DNA from: a virus
Direction: 5' to 3' (one strand)
DNA length: 53,459 nt
Virus record (IMG/VR): IMGVR_UViG_3300017987_000115
Span: 1 to 53,459 of that record
Below the pieces are notes generated by a model. The model was not told the DNA's origin. It saw nothing but the letters and a program-made list of their open reading frames with translations, and did no database searches. Shown piece by piece: positions 1-6,390 of the stretch. Position numbers and translations under genes: made by a program. Positions within the stretch are counted from its first letter, which is position 1. Every line of letters starts with the position of its first letter.

Positions 1-2
1 CA

Positions 3-131
3 AAAAAAGAAGAAAGAGATGCTTGGAGTATAAGTGAATTTTGTATGACGGTTGGCGGTACAAGTTTAGAAGAAATGGAATGTTTGTTTGCTAAAAAAGA
101 AAGCGTTGGAATGAAGAGGCCTTGGAGATGA
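3..131 (+). CDS. Hypothetical protein, C-terminal fragment (cut by window start)
   Basis: An open frame runs from the left edge to a TGA at 129-131, giving 42 residues that end in KRPWR. I recognise no domain. The stop overlaps the ATG of the next gene (ATGA at 128-131), the coupling used throughout this genome, which supports a real gene whose start lies outside the window. Confidence 0.6.
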   Translation, partial: KKEERDAWSISEFCMTVGGTSLEEMECLFAKKESVGMKRPWR

Positions 132-301
132 GACTCATAAAGCGAATGTACTTTAGAGGAAAACTAAATTTTCTAAGTAACTTTTACTATTCGCTTATAG
201 AACTTGAAGGACTTGTATATCCGTCTGTTGAAAACGCTTTTCAAGCAATGAAAGACGAAGGTATAAGAAAGTCTAAAAAGATTGTAAAGAGCGCTATGTA
301 A
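128..301 (+). pseudogene. Truncated NADAR (YbiA-like) domain fragment, 57 aa
   Basis: The ATG at 128 overlaps the previous stop, and the frame ends with TAA at 299-301. The translation carries the N-terminal signature of NADAR/YbiA proteins: a FLSNFY-type motif (here NFLSNFYYS), then a G..YPSVENAFQAMK segment at about residues 29-42. NADAR family members are N-glycosidases or ADP-ribose hydrolases of about 150-180 residues acting on riboflavin intermediates or ADP-ribosylated nucleic acid. This one stops just after the EHAYQA-type helix, so the rest of the fold is missing. The next frame does not continue the domain. It is probably a decayed remnant, but a functional short form cannot be excluded. 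Confidence 0.65.
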
Positions 302-570
302 TGCGTTTCGTTATAAAGTGCAGGTGTGGACAGGTCTACTACTTAGGTGACAATGAAGACCTGCCCGACAATGCAATTGATATAGCAAAGCTTTTAAAGA
401 AAAATAAGAAGGTACGTGGGTTGGAAATATCAACTAGGAAAGGTTGGGGACGTTGGGGATCTTTTAGTTGCAAAAAATGTACACGCGTTATATCTTTGGA
501 ATACTCTATTCATACCAAAGGCTCTAAGTTAAAATTCAAAGGAAATTATCCTAAGAAATATGTAGTGTGA
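301..570 (+). CDS. Small putative zinc-ribbon protein, 89 aa
   Basis: The start codon shares bases with the preceding TAA, so translation is probably coupled. The protein has one Cys pair near the N-terminus (CRCG, residues 7-9) and one CKKC at about residues 57-60, a spacing compatible with one zinc ribbon; the rest is basic. I recognise no family. A role in nucleic-acid binding is only an inference from the Cys pairs and the basic composition. Confidence 0.6.
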   Translation: MRFVIKCRCGQVYYLGDNEDLPDNAIDIAKLLKKNKKVRGLEISTRKGWGRWGSFSCKKCTRVISLEYSIHTKGSKLKFKGNYPKKYVV

Positions 571-621
571 GATCCAAAAAAATGAGTCATTTTCCGTATA
601 GGTTTACGTGGAGGAAAAATT

Positions 622-966
622 ATGTTGTGGCATAAAACGTCTTGTGTGACATGGGAATGCAATTTAGGTATTCTGACTATAGGAATTATAGAGTACAATC
701 GAAAATCTTACAGTGGTTTATTTGAAGCTCTTCCCAACTCTGTAAAGTATAAAGATAGAACTTATTTCATGCATATGAAACTTGACAGCACGTTGAACCC
801 AACTTCTGGAATAAGATCTGATTATTTTAAGTCTTTAGATGCAGCAAAAACTTCTTCAGAAAAATGGGTCTTGCACTTCTATAATAAGTTCAGAAAGTTT
901 TTTGAAATAGCAAAGGTAATAGACGAGTCTAATAAAGAGGTTGGCATTGGAGATGTTACTCTATAG
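622..966 (+). CDS. Hypothetical protein, 114 aa
   Basis: It starts at ATG 622 behind a clear GGAGG at 610-614. I recognise no family. The second half has the pattern of a phage small protein with a beta-rich N-terminus and a helical C-terminus (SLDAAKTSSEKW...). A comparable 'sequence plus TLDQAQRW-like helix' arrangement occurs in the gene at 4155, so the two may be distant paralogues; that comparison was made by eye. It is the last gene before a roughly 700-base non-coding stretch. Confidence 0.6.
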   Translation: MLWHKTSCVTWECNLGILTIGIIEYNRKSYSGLFEALPNSVKYKDRTYFMHMKLDSTLNPTSGIRSDYFKSLDAAKTSSEKWVLHFYNKFRKFFEIAKVIDESNKEVGIGDVTL

Positions 967-1665
967 TTAAACTAAAACTAATTACAAATTACAATTGGCT
1001 AGGTTCGTGCACTTTTAATTTTTAAAACGTGAAGGTTTTGTTGATTGAAATTCAGTTCATTGAAGTTCGTTTCAAAATTTTCCATCACTCAGTTCGTGCA
1101 TCCCTTAACGAAAAACGTAAAACTAAATTTGATTTGAAGACGAATGTGCGAATTTTTTTCATTTTGAATTCCCATTTTTGGCACAGTTTTGGCTACAATG
1201 CAAAACTGTGCCAACTGGCTGTAAGGTTTTTGAAAATTTGAATGCAAATTGGCACAGTTTTTGTTAAGAAATGACATTTCAAAAATGTCCAAAATGATAG
1301 CAAACAGTGTGCCAAAAGTGGCAAAAAATGGTGAAAATCGCTGGTTAAAGTTTGGCGTTGTGAAAACTGTCACAATTGGCCATTTTTGGCCCCATTTTTG
1401 CTTCTTGTGCCAGATTTCACAAGTGGGGCAAAATTGCCCGCAAACACGGGAAAGACAAATTCCGGAAATTGTCACAAAACATGCGGCGAAATTTCGCTGT
1501 CAATTTCGCATATTTTTGCACACCGATTTTCAAAAAAGCCCGTTAATTTACAAAAGAATTTGCAAAAATCTTCAAAAAACTGTTGTTTTTTGGCTGTTTT
1601 TGACACATAATTAATATATGAAAACAACAAAAGCGCTGGAAAACAACAAAAAAGGAGACTGGAAA
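967..1665. other. Non-coding region rich in inverted and direct repeats
   Basis: I see no convincing gene in these roughly 700 bases: the short frames have neither ribosome binding sites nor protein-like composition. It contains repeats of TTGGCACAGTTTTG in both orientations (annotated separately), a 12-bp perfect palindrome GCGAAATTTCGC at 1486-1497 nested in a GAAATTG/CAATTTC inverted repeat (1465-1471 and 1501-1507), and a small hairpin GACATTT/AAATGTC at 1273-1289. A weak promoter-like pair, TTGGCT at 1590-1595 and TAATAT at 1612-1617 with 16-bp spacing, could drive the small-gene cassette that follows. The region may hold operators or an iteron-like replication or partition site. Confidence 0.5.
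1178..1263. repeat. TTGGCACAGTTTTG repeat: perfect hairpin plus direct copy
   Basis: TTGGCACAGTTTTG at 1178-1191 is matched by its exact reverse complement at 1201-1214, giving a 14-bp perfect stem with a 9-nt loop. A further direct copy with one extra T lies at 1249-1263. Degenerate versions follow near 1302-1316 (inverted) and 1362-1380. The spacing suggests protein-binding iterons or an RNA hairpin; the function is unknown. Confidence 0.7.
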
Positions 1666-1800
1666 ATGGAAAACTGGACACGGGAAGAATTCGACAGGGC
1701 CATGGCAGAAGCGTGGGTGCGGGCTTTGGATTTTCAAAACAAAAAACGCGCCCAGGTTTTGGCCGTGGCGGTTCGGGAAAACACTGGAAAGGAAAATTGA
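1666..1800 (+). CDS. Small hypothetical protein, 44 aa
   Basis: The start is set by AAAGGAGA at 1651-1657, about 8 nt before ATG 1666; an upstream in-frame ATG at 1618 lacks a ribosome binding site. The product begins MENWTREEFDRAM and is mostly helical and charged. It is the first gene of a cassette of small genes whose leaders share a GGAGA..TGGAAAATG pattern. No family is recognised. Confidence 0.55.
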   Translation: MENWTREEFDRAMAEAWVRALDFQNKKRAQVLAVAVRENTGKEN

Positions 1801-1802
1801 AA

Positions 1803-2114
1803 ATGAAAATCGGGAACAGGAAAATTTTGGTGGCGCTGTTAAACAAAATGGCGCGTGTGTCTTTGGAACGGGACGACGAAAATTTCGTTGTGTCCGAACC
1901 AGCGCCCAACGGTGTTTCTGCTGCAGCAGGAAACATGTTTGAACCGGACAACAGCGAAACCATTCTTTTGGCCGTGTGTTGGAAAGATGGTTTTGTTGCG
2001 CTGTTGGAAAAGAAAAACAACAAATGGAAAGTTTGTTGCACAAAACAAAAAGAAGAATGGGAAACACAAAACGACGCTGTCCGAAATTGGATTGGCGAAA
2101 TTTTCTGCTGTTAA
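1803..2114 (+). CDS. Hypothetical protein, 103 aa
   Basis: It starts 2 nt after the previous stop at ATG 1803, with GGAAAGGA upstream. The N-terminus MKIGNRKILVALL resembles the starts of the cassette genes at 3671 (IKIGNKKMVRV) and 2215 (KTKIGVLRI), both as protein and as DNA. A WKDGFVALLEKKNNKWKV segment suggests a small beta-sheet domain. It is followed by a strong hairpin at 2136-2167. Function unknown. Confidence 0.65.
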   Translation: MKIGNRKILVALLNKMARVSLERDDENFVVSEPAPNGVSAAAGNMFEPDNSETILLAVCWKDGFVALLEKKNNKWKVCCTKQKEEWETQNDAVRNWIGEIFCC

Positions 2115-2135
2115 AATGAAACACAACAAAAACAA

Positions 2136-2167
2136 AAACAGGACCGGCCATGGGGCTGGTCCTGTTT
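2136..2167 (+). terminator. Intrinsic-terminator-like hairpin, possibly bidirectional
   Basis: CAGGACCGGCC (2139-2149) pairs with GGCTGGTCCTG (2154-2164) across a 4-nt loop with one G-T wobble. A-rich sequence lies on the 5' side and TTT on the 3' side, so the structure could terminate on either strand. It lies 25 nt after a stop codon. Confidence 0.65.
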
Positions 2168-2214
2168 CAACTTTATATTTTGGTTTGGAAATAACAAAAC
2201 AGGAGAATGGAAAA

Positions 2215-2556
2215 ATGGAAAACGGGAAAACAAAGATTGGTGTGTTGAGAATTTTCAACAAACAGGACTGGTTCCAATACGAAGGCGCCACGGGCTGGGG
2301 CGACAGCGGGACATGGTGCGGAACAGGCGCGCCGTTTGTTGCAACACTGGCCGTGGGCGAAAGGGAAATGGAACTTTTGGTGGACAGCATGGGCGCCCAG
2401 CTGGTCTGGTGGAACGAAATAAAAGAAATTGAAACTGTTTGGGCAATTGACAAACCGGAATTCGAAAATCGGGAAACAGCTTTTGCAGTGGCCAGTGCGC
2501 TGTGTTGTTTCACCAGTGTTGTTGAATTTGAAAAGTTTGGTTTCGTGGAAATATAA
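2215..2556 (+). CDS. Hypothetical protein, 113 aa
   Basis: AGGAGA at 2201-2206 sits 8 nt before ATG 2215, which fixes the start; an ATG at 2207 is out of frame. The protein has a Gly/Trp-rich centre (EGATGWGDSGTW) and a C-terminal helix (ENRETAFAVASALCCF) like the domain end in other cassette members. It is flanked by hairpins on both sides and may form its own transcription unit. No family is recognised. Confidence 0.65.
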   Translation: MENGKTKIGVLRIFNKQDWFQYEGATGWGDSGTWCGTGAPFVATLAVGEREMELLVDSMGAQLVWWNEIKEIETVWAIDKPEFENRETAFAVASALCCFTSVVEFEKFGFVEI

Positions 2557-2569
2557 AAATGAAACACAG

Positions 2570-2604
2570 CACACGGCCAGCCTGTTTGGTGGGCTGGCCG
2601 TGTG
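2570..2604 (+). terminator. GC-rich hairpin after gene 2215-2556
   Basis: CACACGGCCAGCC (2570-2582) pairs perfectly with GGCTGGCCGTGTG (2592-2604) around a 9-nt loop. No U-tract follows; instead the motif CCAGCAATTCT begins directly after it. The same hairpin-plus-motif order recurs at 3237-3282 and 47102-47150, so it may be an RNA-processing or attenuator structure rather than a plain terminator. Confidence 0.6.
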
Positions 2605-2706
2605 CCAGCAATTCTTTAATTATGATTTTACAAAATGAAATCAAACAACACAGCGGTGTTGAAAATATAAATCGGGAAAAGAAAATTAAAAAGAAAGATT
2701 GGAGAA
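2605..2706 (+). repeat. Leader repeat, copy A
   Basis: This leader shares with 3272-3367 the motif GCAATTCT (2608-2615), TATGATTTT (2621-2629), a CAAACA.CAGC block, and a 32-nt identical stretch at 2660-2691 that contains AATATAAATCGGG. It ends at the ribosome binding site TTGGAGA. The conservation of non-coding sequence suggests a shared promoter or 5' UTR element copied between genes. Confidence 0.7.
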
Positions 2707-2713
2707 TGGTAAA

Positions 2714-3214
2714 ATGAAAAAGACTGGAAAGATCGAAACGATGGTTGTTTGTTGGCAGTGTGTTCAATCGTCTGCGTGTGACCACCACACACGGCTTGGC
2801 CACAAAGAAATTTCAACCGCTTACATTGACATGGAACATGGACAGGGCAGCCTGGTGTGTAACAGCTGCGGCCGCAAAATTGAATTTGGCCATTTCATGG
2901 TGCAACAGTGGTTGCGAGATTCGAAAAAGAAATTGGTGTACAAAAGAAATTCCAACAAAACAAAAAGCCTGGTAAGTTACAACGGATATGAAATTTTGAA
3001 ACAGCACCATTTTGAAAAACAGGACAGCACTGGTCGAAACGGTGCCGTGTTGTTTATGGAATATAAAGACGGCGGAGGTTTAAAGTTTGTTACAGCGGTG
3101 TTGTACAGAACGGGCAACAAATGGGACACCAGTTGGCACCAGGGCAACTATTTTGACTGTGCTGAAGATGCGAAAGAAAATTTTGACAAGCGCGTGAAAG
3201 CAAAACGCTGGTAA
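2714..3214 (+). CDS. Putative zinc-binding protein, 166 aa
   Basis: TTGGAGA lies 8 nt before ATG 2714. The N-terminal half has CWQC (about residues 13-16) and CNSC (about residues 52-55) with extra Cys/His between them (ACDHH), consistent with a treble-clef or zinc-ribbon module. The C-terminal part is a beta-rich segment (NGAVLFMEYKDGGGLKFVTAV) ending in a helix. It is preceded by leader repeat copy A and followed by a hairpin. No function can be assigned. Confidence 0.65.
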   Translation: MKKTGKIETMVVCWQCVQSSACDHHTRLGHKEISTAYIDMEHGQGSLVCNSCGRKIEFGHFMVQQWLRDSKKKLVYKRNSNKTKSLVSYNGYEILKQHHFEKQDSTGRNGAVLFMEYKDGGGLKFVTAVLYRTGNKWDTSWHQGNYFDCAEDAKENFDKRVKAKRW

Positions 3215-3236
3215 GAAGAAAAAAAATGAAACAGAA

Positions 3237-3272
3237 GCGTGTGGCCAGTCTGCCCCAGGGACTGGCCCACGC
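3237..3272 (+). terminator. GC-rich hairpin after gene 2714-3214
   Basis: GCGTGTGGCCAGTC pairs with GACTGGCCCACGC with one bulge. The GGCCAG/CTGGCC core is the same as in the hairpin at 2570-2604. It is followed by CCAGCAATTCT and no U-tract. Confidence 0.55.
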
Positions 3273-3367
3273 CAGCAATTCTAAAACTATGATTTTTGAA
3301 AACGGAAAAACAAACACAGCTGGCTGTGAAAATATAAATCGGGAAAAGAAAATTAAAAGATTGGAGA
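3272..3367 (+). repeat. Leader repeat, copy B
   Basis: This is the second copy of the leader at 2605-2706: GCAATTCT at 3275-3282, a TATGATTTT block, and the 32-nt identical segment at 3327-3358 (containing AATATAAATCGGG) directly before GATTGGAGA. The preceding hairpin is also homologous, so the unit 'hairpin plus leader' appears to have been duplicated as a block. Confidence 0.7.
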
Positions 3368-3374
3368 AATGAAA

Positions 3375-3674
3375 ATGTTAAAAGAACTTTCGAAAATGGA
3401 AGCCCATGAAGAACTTCGAAGGCTGTTGGCAGAAAACGCAATGGAAGATGCGCTGAAAGAAATTAACAATGCGCTGGAAGGAACGATTCGTGTTCAGCGT
3501 GAAATTTCCAGCGCACTGGAAAGAGCAAAAAGCGCAAAGCGTGTAAGCGAAATGGCAAATGTTGTTGATTCGCTTTTGATACAAATTCGCCAAACGCCTG
3601 GTTTGCTGAACAGCTGGAACTTGAATTGTGTTATGAGACGTCTTGACCAGAACAGTGGCGGAGAAGGAAAATGA
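3375..3674 (+). CDS. Helical hypothetical protein, 99 aa
   Basis: The second of two nearby ATGs (3375) is preferred because GGAG at 3363-3366 is 8 nt away from it; ATG 3369 is too close. The sequence is almost entirely alpha-helical with heptad-like Leu/Ala spacing (ELRRLLAENAMEDALKEI), suggesting a coiled coil. It overlaps the next gene by ATGA. Function unknown. Confidence 0.6.
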   Translation: MLKELSKMEAHEELRRLLAENAMEDALKEINNALEGTIRVQREISSALERAKSAKRVSEMANVVDSLLIQIRQTPGLLNSWNLNCVMRRLDQNSGGEGK

Positions 3675-3880
3675 AAAAGAAAATCAAAATCGGAAACAAG
3701 AAAATGGTGCGTGTGTTTGCTTGCATGGCAGACCAGTGTGACCAGTGCGAAAATCTTGGCCACGAATTTGGTACATATGACAGATGGGTTTGCAAACACA
3801 AACAGGGCAGGAAGCTTTTTGACAAACATGAAGATTTCGTTCGCTGCCCGTATTTCAAAAACGGTGAAAATGAAAAATGA
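3671..3880 (+). CDS. Small Cys-rich putative zinc protein, 69 aa
   Basis: Its start overlaps the previous stop and has GGCGGAGAAGG upstream. Five Cys residues (ACMADQCDQCENL, WVCKHK, VRCPYF) plus His could bind one zinc. The N-terminus IKIGNKKMVRV resembles the gene at 1803. It is followed by an ATGA overlap with the next gene. No family is recognised. Confidence 0.65.
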   Translation: MKKKIKIGNKKMVRVFACMADQCDQCENLGHEFGTYDRWVCKHKQGRKLFDKHEDFVRCPYFKNGENEK

Positions 3881-4158
3881 AAACAGTCGTTGTTAAAAAG
3901 GAAAAGCTGCTGTTTATAAATGGTGGCTGGGTGGGGCGATTTGAAAATGGCACAATGGCAATTTCAGTTTTGCCAAACGGCCATTTTGTTGCCCAAGTTT
4001 CGGTTGGCCCATTTCTGGAAACACCAAGTTTAGAAGTGGGCGTGTACAGAACACTTTCAAAAGCTGTTGCTGAAAGCAAAACGAAAATTAAAACCATTTG
4101 GAATGAAAGAGTCCAAAATGCGAAAAGGCTTTTGAAAAAGAAAGGTGTTCGGAAATGA
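3877..4158 (+). CDS. Hypothetical protein, 93 aa
   Basis: It starts at ATG 3877, overlapping the previous stop. It looks like a small beta-sheet domain (GRFENGTMAISVLPNGHFVAQVSV) followed by a helix and a basic tail (RLLKKKGVRK). The layout resembles the next gene's C-terminal half (FENGNWFATIDSHDEM), so the two may share a fold. It is in a tightly coupled run from 3375 to 4688. Function unknown. Confidence 0.65.
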   Translation: MKTVVVKKEKLLFINGGWVGRFENGTMAISVLPNGHFVAQVSVGPFLETPSLEVGVYRTLSKAVAESKTKIKTIWNERVQNAKRLLKKKGVRK

Positions 4159-4688
4159 AAACAAAGAAAATTCTGAATGCCGTGCGCAACAAACAGCACG
4201 GCCAGTGGTTGGAACTAAAATGGGACACCATGGCTTTGTACTGGAACGAAAAGCTGGTGCTGTTAACCGTTCGTTTTCTTCGTTCGTTTTTGGCAAACCG
4301 AAACGGTACAACAGCGCGTGTGTTTACCATTTTCCAAAATCGCCTTTTGCTGAAAAATGAAAAGCGTTTTGAATGCAAGAAAATGCCAGATGCGGTTCGC
4401 AAAGCCAGGCACTGGGGCGAACACGTTTTGAAGAAAATGGAAAACGGTTTGGACGAAAAGGACACGGCAGTGGTGCGCACAGTTTGCACCAGAAATTGGA
4501 ACCGTGTTTCCACAAACGCATACCAGAGAAGCCGTGGCCCAAAGGACGCCACTGTTCAGTTTGAAAACGGAAATTGGTTTGCCACCATTGACAGCCACGA
4601 CGAAATGGTGGAAGCAAAAACGTTTGAAACTCTTGACCAGGCCCAGCGCTGGTGCGATGGGAAACTATATAACAGAAAAGGAGTTTGA
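4155..4688 (+). CDS. Hypothetical protein, 177 aa
   Basis: Start ATG 4155 overlaps the previous stop (ATGA). The sequence looks like two tandem copies of a small beta-sheet plus helix unit: residues about 1-85 (WLELKWDTMALYWNEKL...) and about 120-175 (VQFENGNWFATIDSHDEM...TLDQAQRWCDGK). Similar units are seen at 622 and 3877, judged by eye. It has no catalytic motif that I can see. Confidence 0.65.
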   Translation: MKTKKILNAVRNKQHGQWLELKWDTMALYWNEKLVLLTVRFLRSFLANRNGTTARVFTIFQNRLLLKNEKRFECKKMPDAVRKARHWGEHVLKKMENGLDEKDTAVVRTVCTRNWNRVSTNAYQRSRGPKDATVQFENGNWFATIDSHDEMVEAKTFETLDQAQRWCDGKLYNRKGV

Positions 4689-4690
4689 AA

Positions 4691-5062
4691 ATGCCAAGAC
4701 TGGAATGCCAAGAATGCGGAAAGGATTTTTGCAGTGGTTGCGTGGGGTGGAAAAACAACCAGTGCGGTGGTTGCGAAATGCAAATGCAAATGCTTTGCAG
4801 AGAATGTTTGTATGGCCAGGAACCGAATTGCCGGAAATGTGAATTCCTGGTGGTGGACAGCGAAACCGGATATGAAAGTTGCCGTGTGATGGAAGAAAGA
4901 AACCACATACTGCCAATGGAAGAAATGGAATTGCATTTCGAACTCGGTGGTGTTTACTGTCCTTCTTTCAAACAGGTGGTAGACGATCTTGAAAAAGAAG
5001 AAAGAGAATACTTCAAAGAGGAAAGGGAAAAACAGGAAAAAGAATCTCGGACTTCTGTTTAA
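4691..5062 (+). CDS. Cys-rich putative zinc-finger protein, 123 aa
   Basis: AAGGAG at 4678-4683 precedes ATG 4691. The first 50 residues hold a dense Cys array (CQECGKDFCSGC, CGGCEM, CRECLY, CRKCEF), enough for two zinc sites in a RING-like or tandem-ribbon layout. The C-terminus is acidic and helical (DDLEKEEREYF). Phages use such small zinc proteins as transcription or host-takeover factors, but nothing here proves that. It ends the small-gene cassette and is followed by a strong terminator. Confidence 0.65.
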   Translation: MPRLECQECGKDFCSGCVGWKNNQCGGCEMQMQMLCRECLYGQEPNCRKCEFLVVDSETGYESCRVMEERNHILPMEEMELHFELGGVYCPSFKQVVDDLEKEEREYFKEEREKQEKESRTSV

Positions 5063-5070
5063 GAAAAGGA

Positions 5071-5107
5071 AGTTGGCCCATGCTGTTTTTGCGTGGGCCA
5101 ATTTTTT
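5071..5107 (+). terminator. Rho-independent terminator
   Basis: TTGGCCCATGC pairs with GCGTGGGCCAA (one G-T wobble) around a short T-rich loop and is followed by TTTTTT at 5102-5107. It closes the small-gene cassette ending at 5062. This is the clearest classical terminator in the window. Confidence 0.85.
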
Positions 5108-5194
5108 ATGAAAAGAAAATTGAAAAACGGAAATATGAAATTGGATGAAATGAAAAGGAATATGATATGAAATGTAAAAGAAAGAGAATTGGTT

Positions 5195-5314
5195 AACTCA
5201 AATGTTCCCCCCCCTCCCTCTGTTTCTTTTTAATTTAATTACTTGTGATTACGTTTGAATTTTAAAAGAAAAGAAAGAGAAGGAAAGGGGGGGGAGGGGG
5301 GAGAAGTTTGAGTT
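5195..5314. repeat. Long imperfect inverted repeat with C8/G8 runs
   Basis: AACTCAAATGTT followed by eight C, T, CCC (5195-5218) is mirrored by eight G, A, six G and then AAGTTTGAGTT (5287-5314). The outer 8 bp match exactly and the inner arms pair C-run to G-run. The G-strand has dense G runs that could also form a quadruplex. It lies 55 bases before the first packaging-module gene. Confidence 0.7.
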
Positions 5315-5369
5315 GAAGTTTAAGTGTGTGTTTTAAAAGAAATGAAAAGGAAAAAGAAAGGAAATGTAA

Positions 5370-5837
5370 ATGGTTACAAAGAAATTAAAAGTAAAAGTAA
5401 AAGTGAAAAGGAAAGTAAAAGGAAACAAGAAGAAAGTTAAAGGAAATAAGAAGAAACCAAATGCCGGTGGGCAAAGAACGAGAAACGATTTTAAAACTCG
5501 AAAGGAATGGAGAAGTTTCTGTAAAGGCAAGCGCATGGGGCGTAGAAGAAATGATATATTTTGGTATGGTTATAGACAAATCGGTGCGGCCATGGGTGTG
5601 GACGAACGAACACTGCGCCGTTGGATTTCTAAAGCGGGCATTTGTTTGCCAAGATGGTCTCCTGGCAAGACCGGGTCTGTGTTTCTTGGGAAGGCGCAGA
5701 TTCCGACATTGTTGGAAAGGTTGTTGCGGGCAAAAGTGATAAAACATATTGACACTTTGGAAAGGTTGTGTAAGATGGTAACATCGGCGAACACCACAAC
5801 ACTGGGCAGGTTTGAGAATCGCATGGACAGAAACTGA
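5370..5837 (+). CDS. HTH DNA-binding protein with basic N-terminal tail, 155 aa
   Basis: It starts at ATG 5370 behind AAAGGA. Residues 1-30 are almost pure Lys/Val/Arg/Gly repeats. Residues 66-90 form a clear helix-turn-helix (YRQIGAAMGVDERTLRRWI), as in small-terminase and transposase-type HTH domains. Being directly upstream of the small terminase and next to the long inverted repeat, it may recognise the packaging site, either as a second TerS-like protein or as a regulator of the late genes. Its exact role is not resolved. Confidence 0.7.
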   Translation: MVTKKLKVKVKVKRKVKGNKKKVKGNKKKPNAGGQRTRNDFKTRKEWRSFCKGKRMGRRRNDIFWYGYRQIGAAMGVDERTLRRWISKAGICLPRWSPGKTGSVFLGKAQIPTLLERLLRAKVIKHIDTLERLCKMVTSANTTTLGRFENRMDRN

Positions 5838-5838
5838 C

Positions 5839-6375
5839 ATGGGCAAGTACAGTATCGTTAAAGAAAATGTGGATGAAGATTTCATTCGCATGCCATGCCA
5901 GTTGCGCAAACGAATTGGAAAGTCGCAGAAAATAAAACTTACATGGCGCATGGTTCAAGAAGTGTTTCGTGTGTACGCACAGACACGCGATGTGCGACGC
6001 ACATGTAAGATATGCGGCATCACACGAACCAGATTTAATCGGCTGTGTGAGAAGCACAGGTGGGCGCAACGTTTGGAAGTTTTAGATTCGCGTGTGGCTG
6101 AACAGGCTGACATTTCATACGAACAGTTTACAAAACGGATTCTAAAAACATGCGCTGCTTTGTTGGATGGATATGACAATCAAATTCTTGAAGGAAAGCT
6201 TCCAAAACTTTCAGCAAAGGAATTAAAATTGTTGCAAGGTATTGTTGCCACCGGATTTGGAAAACCAACTGAACATACTGAACATGAACATAAAATCAAC
6301 AACATGTCAGACAAAGAACTTTTAGAAGAAGTGAAGAAGTTGAGATTGCAAATTGCTGGCGATGATATGGATTGA
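5839..6375 (+). CDS. terS: Terminase small subunit, 178 aa
   Basis: Small terminases bind the packaging site and load the large subunit. This protein has an HTH at about residues 50-75 (DVRRTCKICGITRTRFNRLC) followed by HRWAQRLE, the W..R pattern usual after TerS HTH domains. It has a helical oligomerisation middle and a C-terminal MSDKELLEEVKKLRLQI segment typical of the family. It starts 1 nt after the previous stop and lies upstream of the large subunit. An alternative in-frame start upstream (5812) lies within the previous gene and is not needed. The assignment rests on domain layout and position. Confidence 0.75.
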   Translation: MGKYSIVKENVDEDFIRMPCQLRKRIGKSQKIKLTWRMVQEVFRVYAQTRDVRRTCKICGITRTRFNRLCEKHRWAQRLEVLDSRVAEQADISYEQFTKRILKTCAALLDGYDNQILEGKLPKLSAKELKLLQGIVATGFGKPTEHTEHEHKINNMSDKELLEEVKKLRLQIAGDDMD

Positions 6376-6390
6376 CATTTGGATAGTTTT

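Larger units (their letters stand above)
5063..5369. other. Intergenic region between accessory cassette and packaging genes
   Basis: It contains a terminator (5071-5107), an A/G-rich stretch, and the long C-run/G-run inverted repeat at 5195-5314. I see no gene with a ribosome binding site. Its position immediately upstream of the two terminase-proximal HTH genes makes it a candidate place for a packaging site. Confidence 0.5.

Noticed and set aside
1249-1614. 121-residue open frame in the non-coding repeat region
   Set aside because: It opens at a TTG inside the TTGGCACAG repeat, has no ribosome binding site, and the translation is dominated by repeat-derived Phe/Leu/Lys with no domain.
1089-2574. 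Several long minus-strand open frames
   Set aside because: They are antisense to the purine-rich + strand genes and code for Phe/Ser/Leu-rich products with no ribosome binding sites. No gene on the minus strand is convincing anywhere in the window.
5108-5170. Possible 20-residue peptide after the terminator
   Set aside because: No ribosome binding site and no recognisable feature; it directly follows the U-tract.
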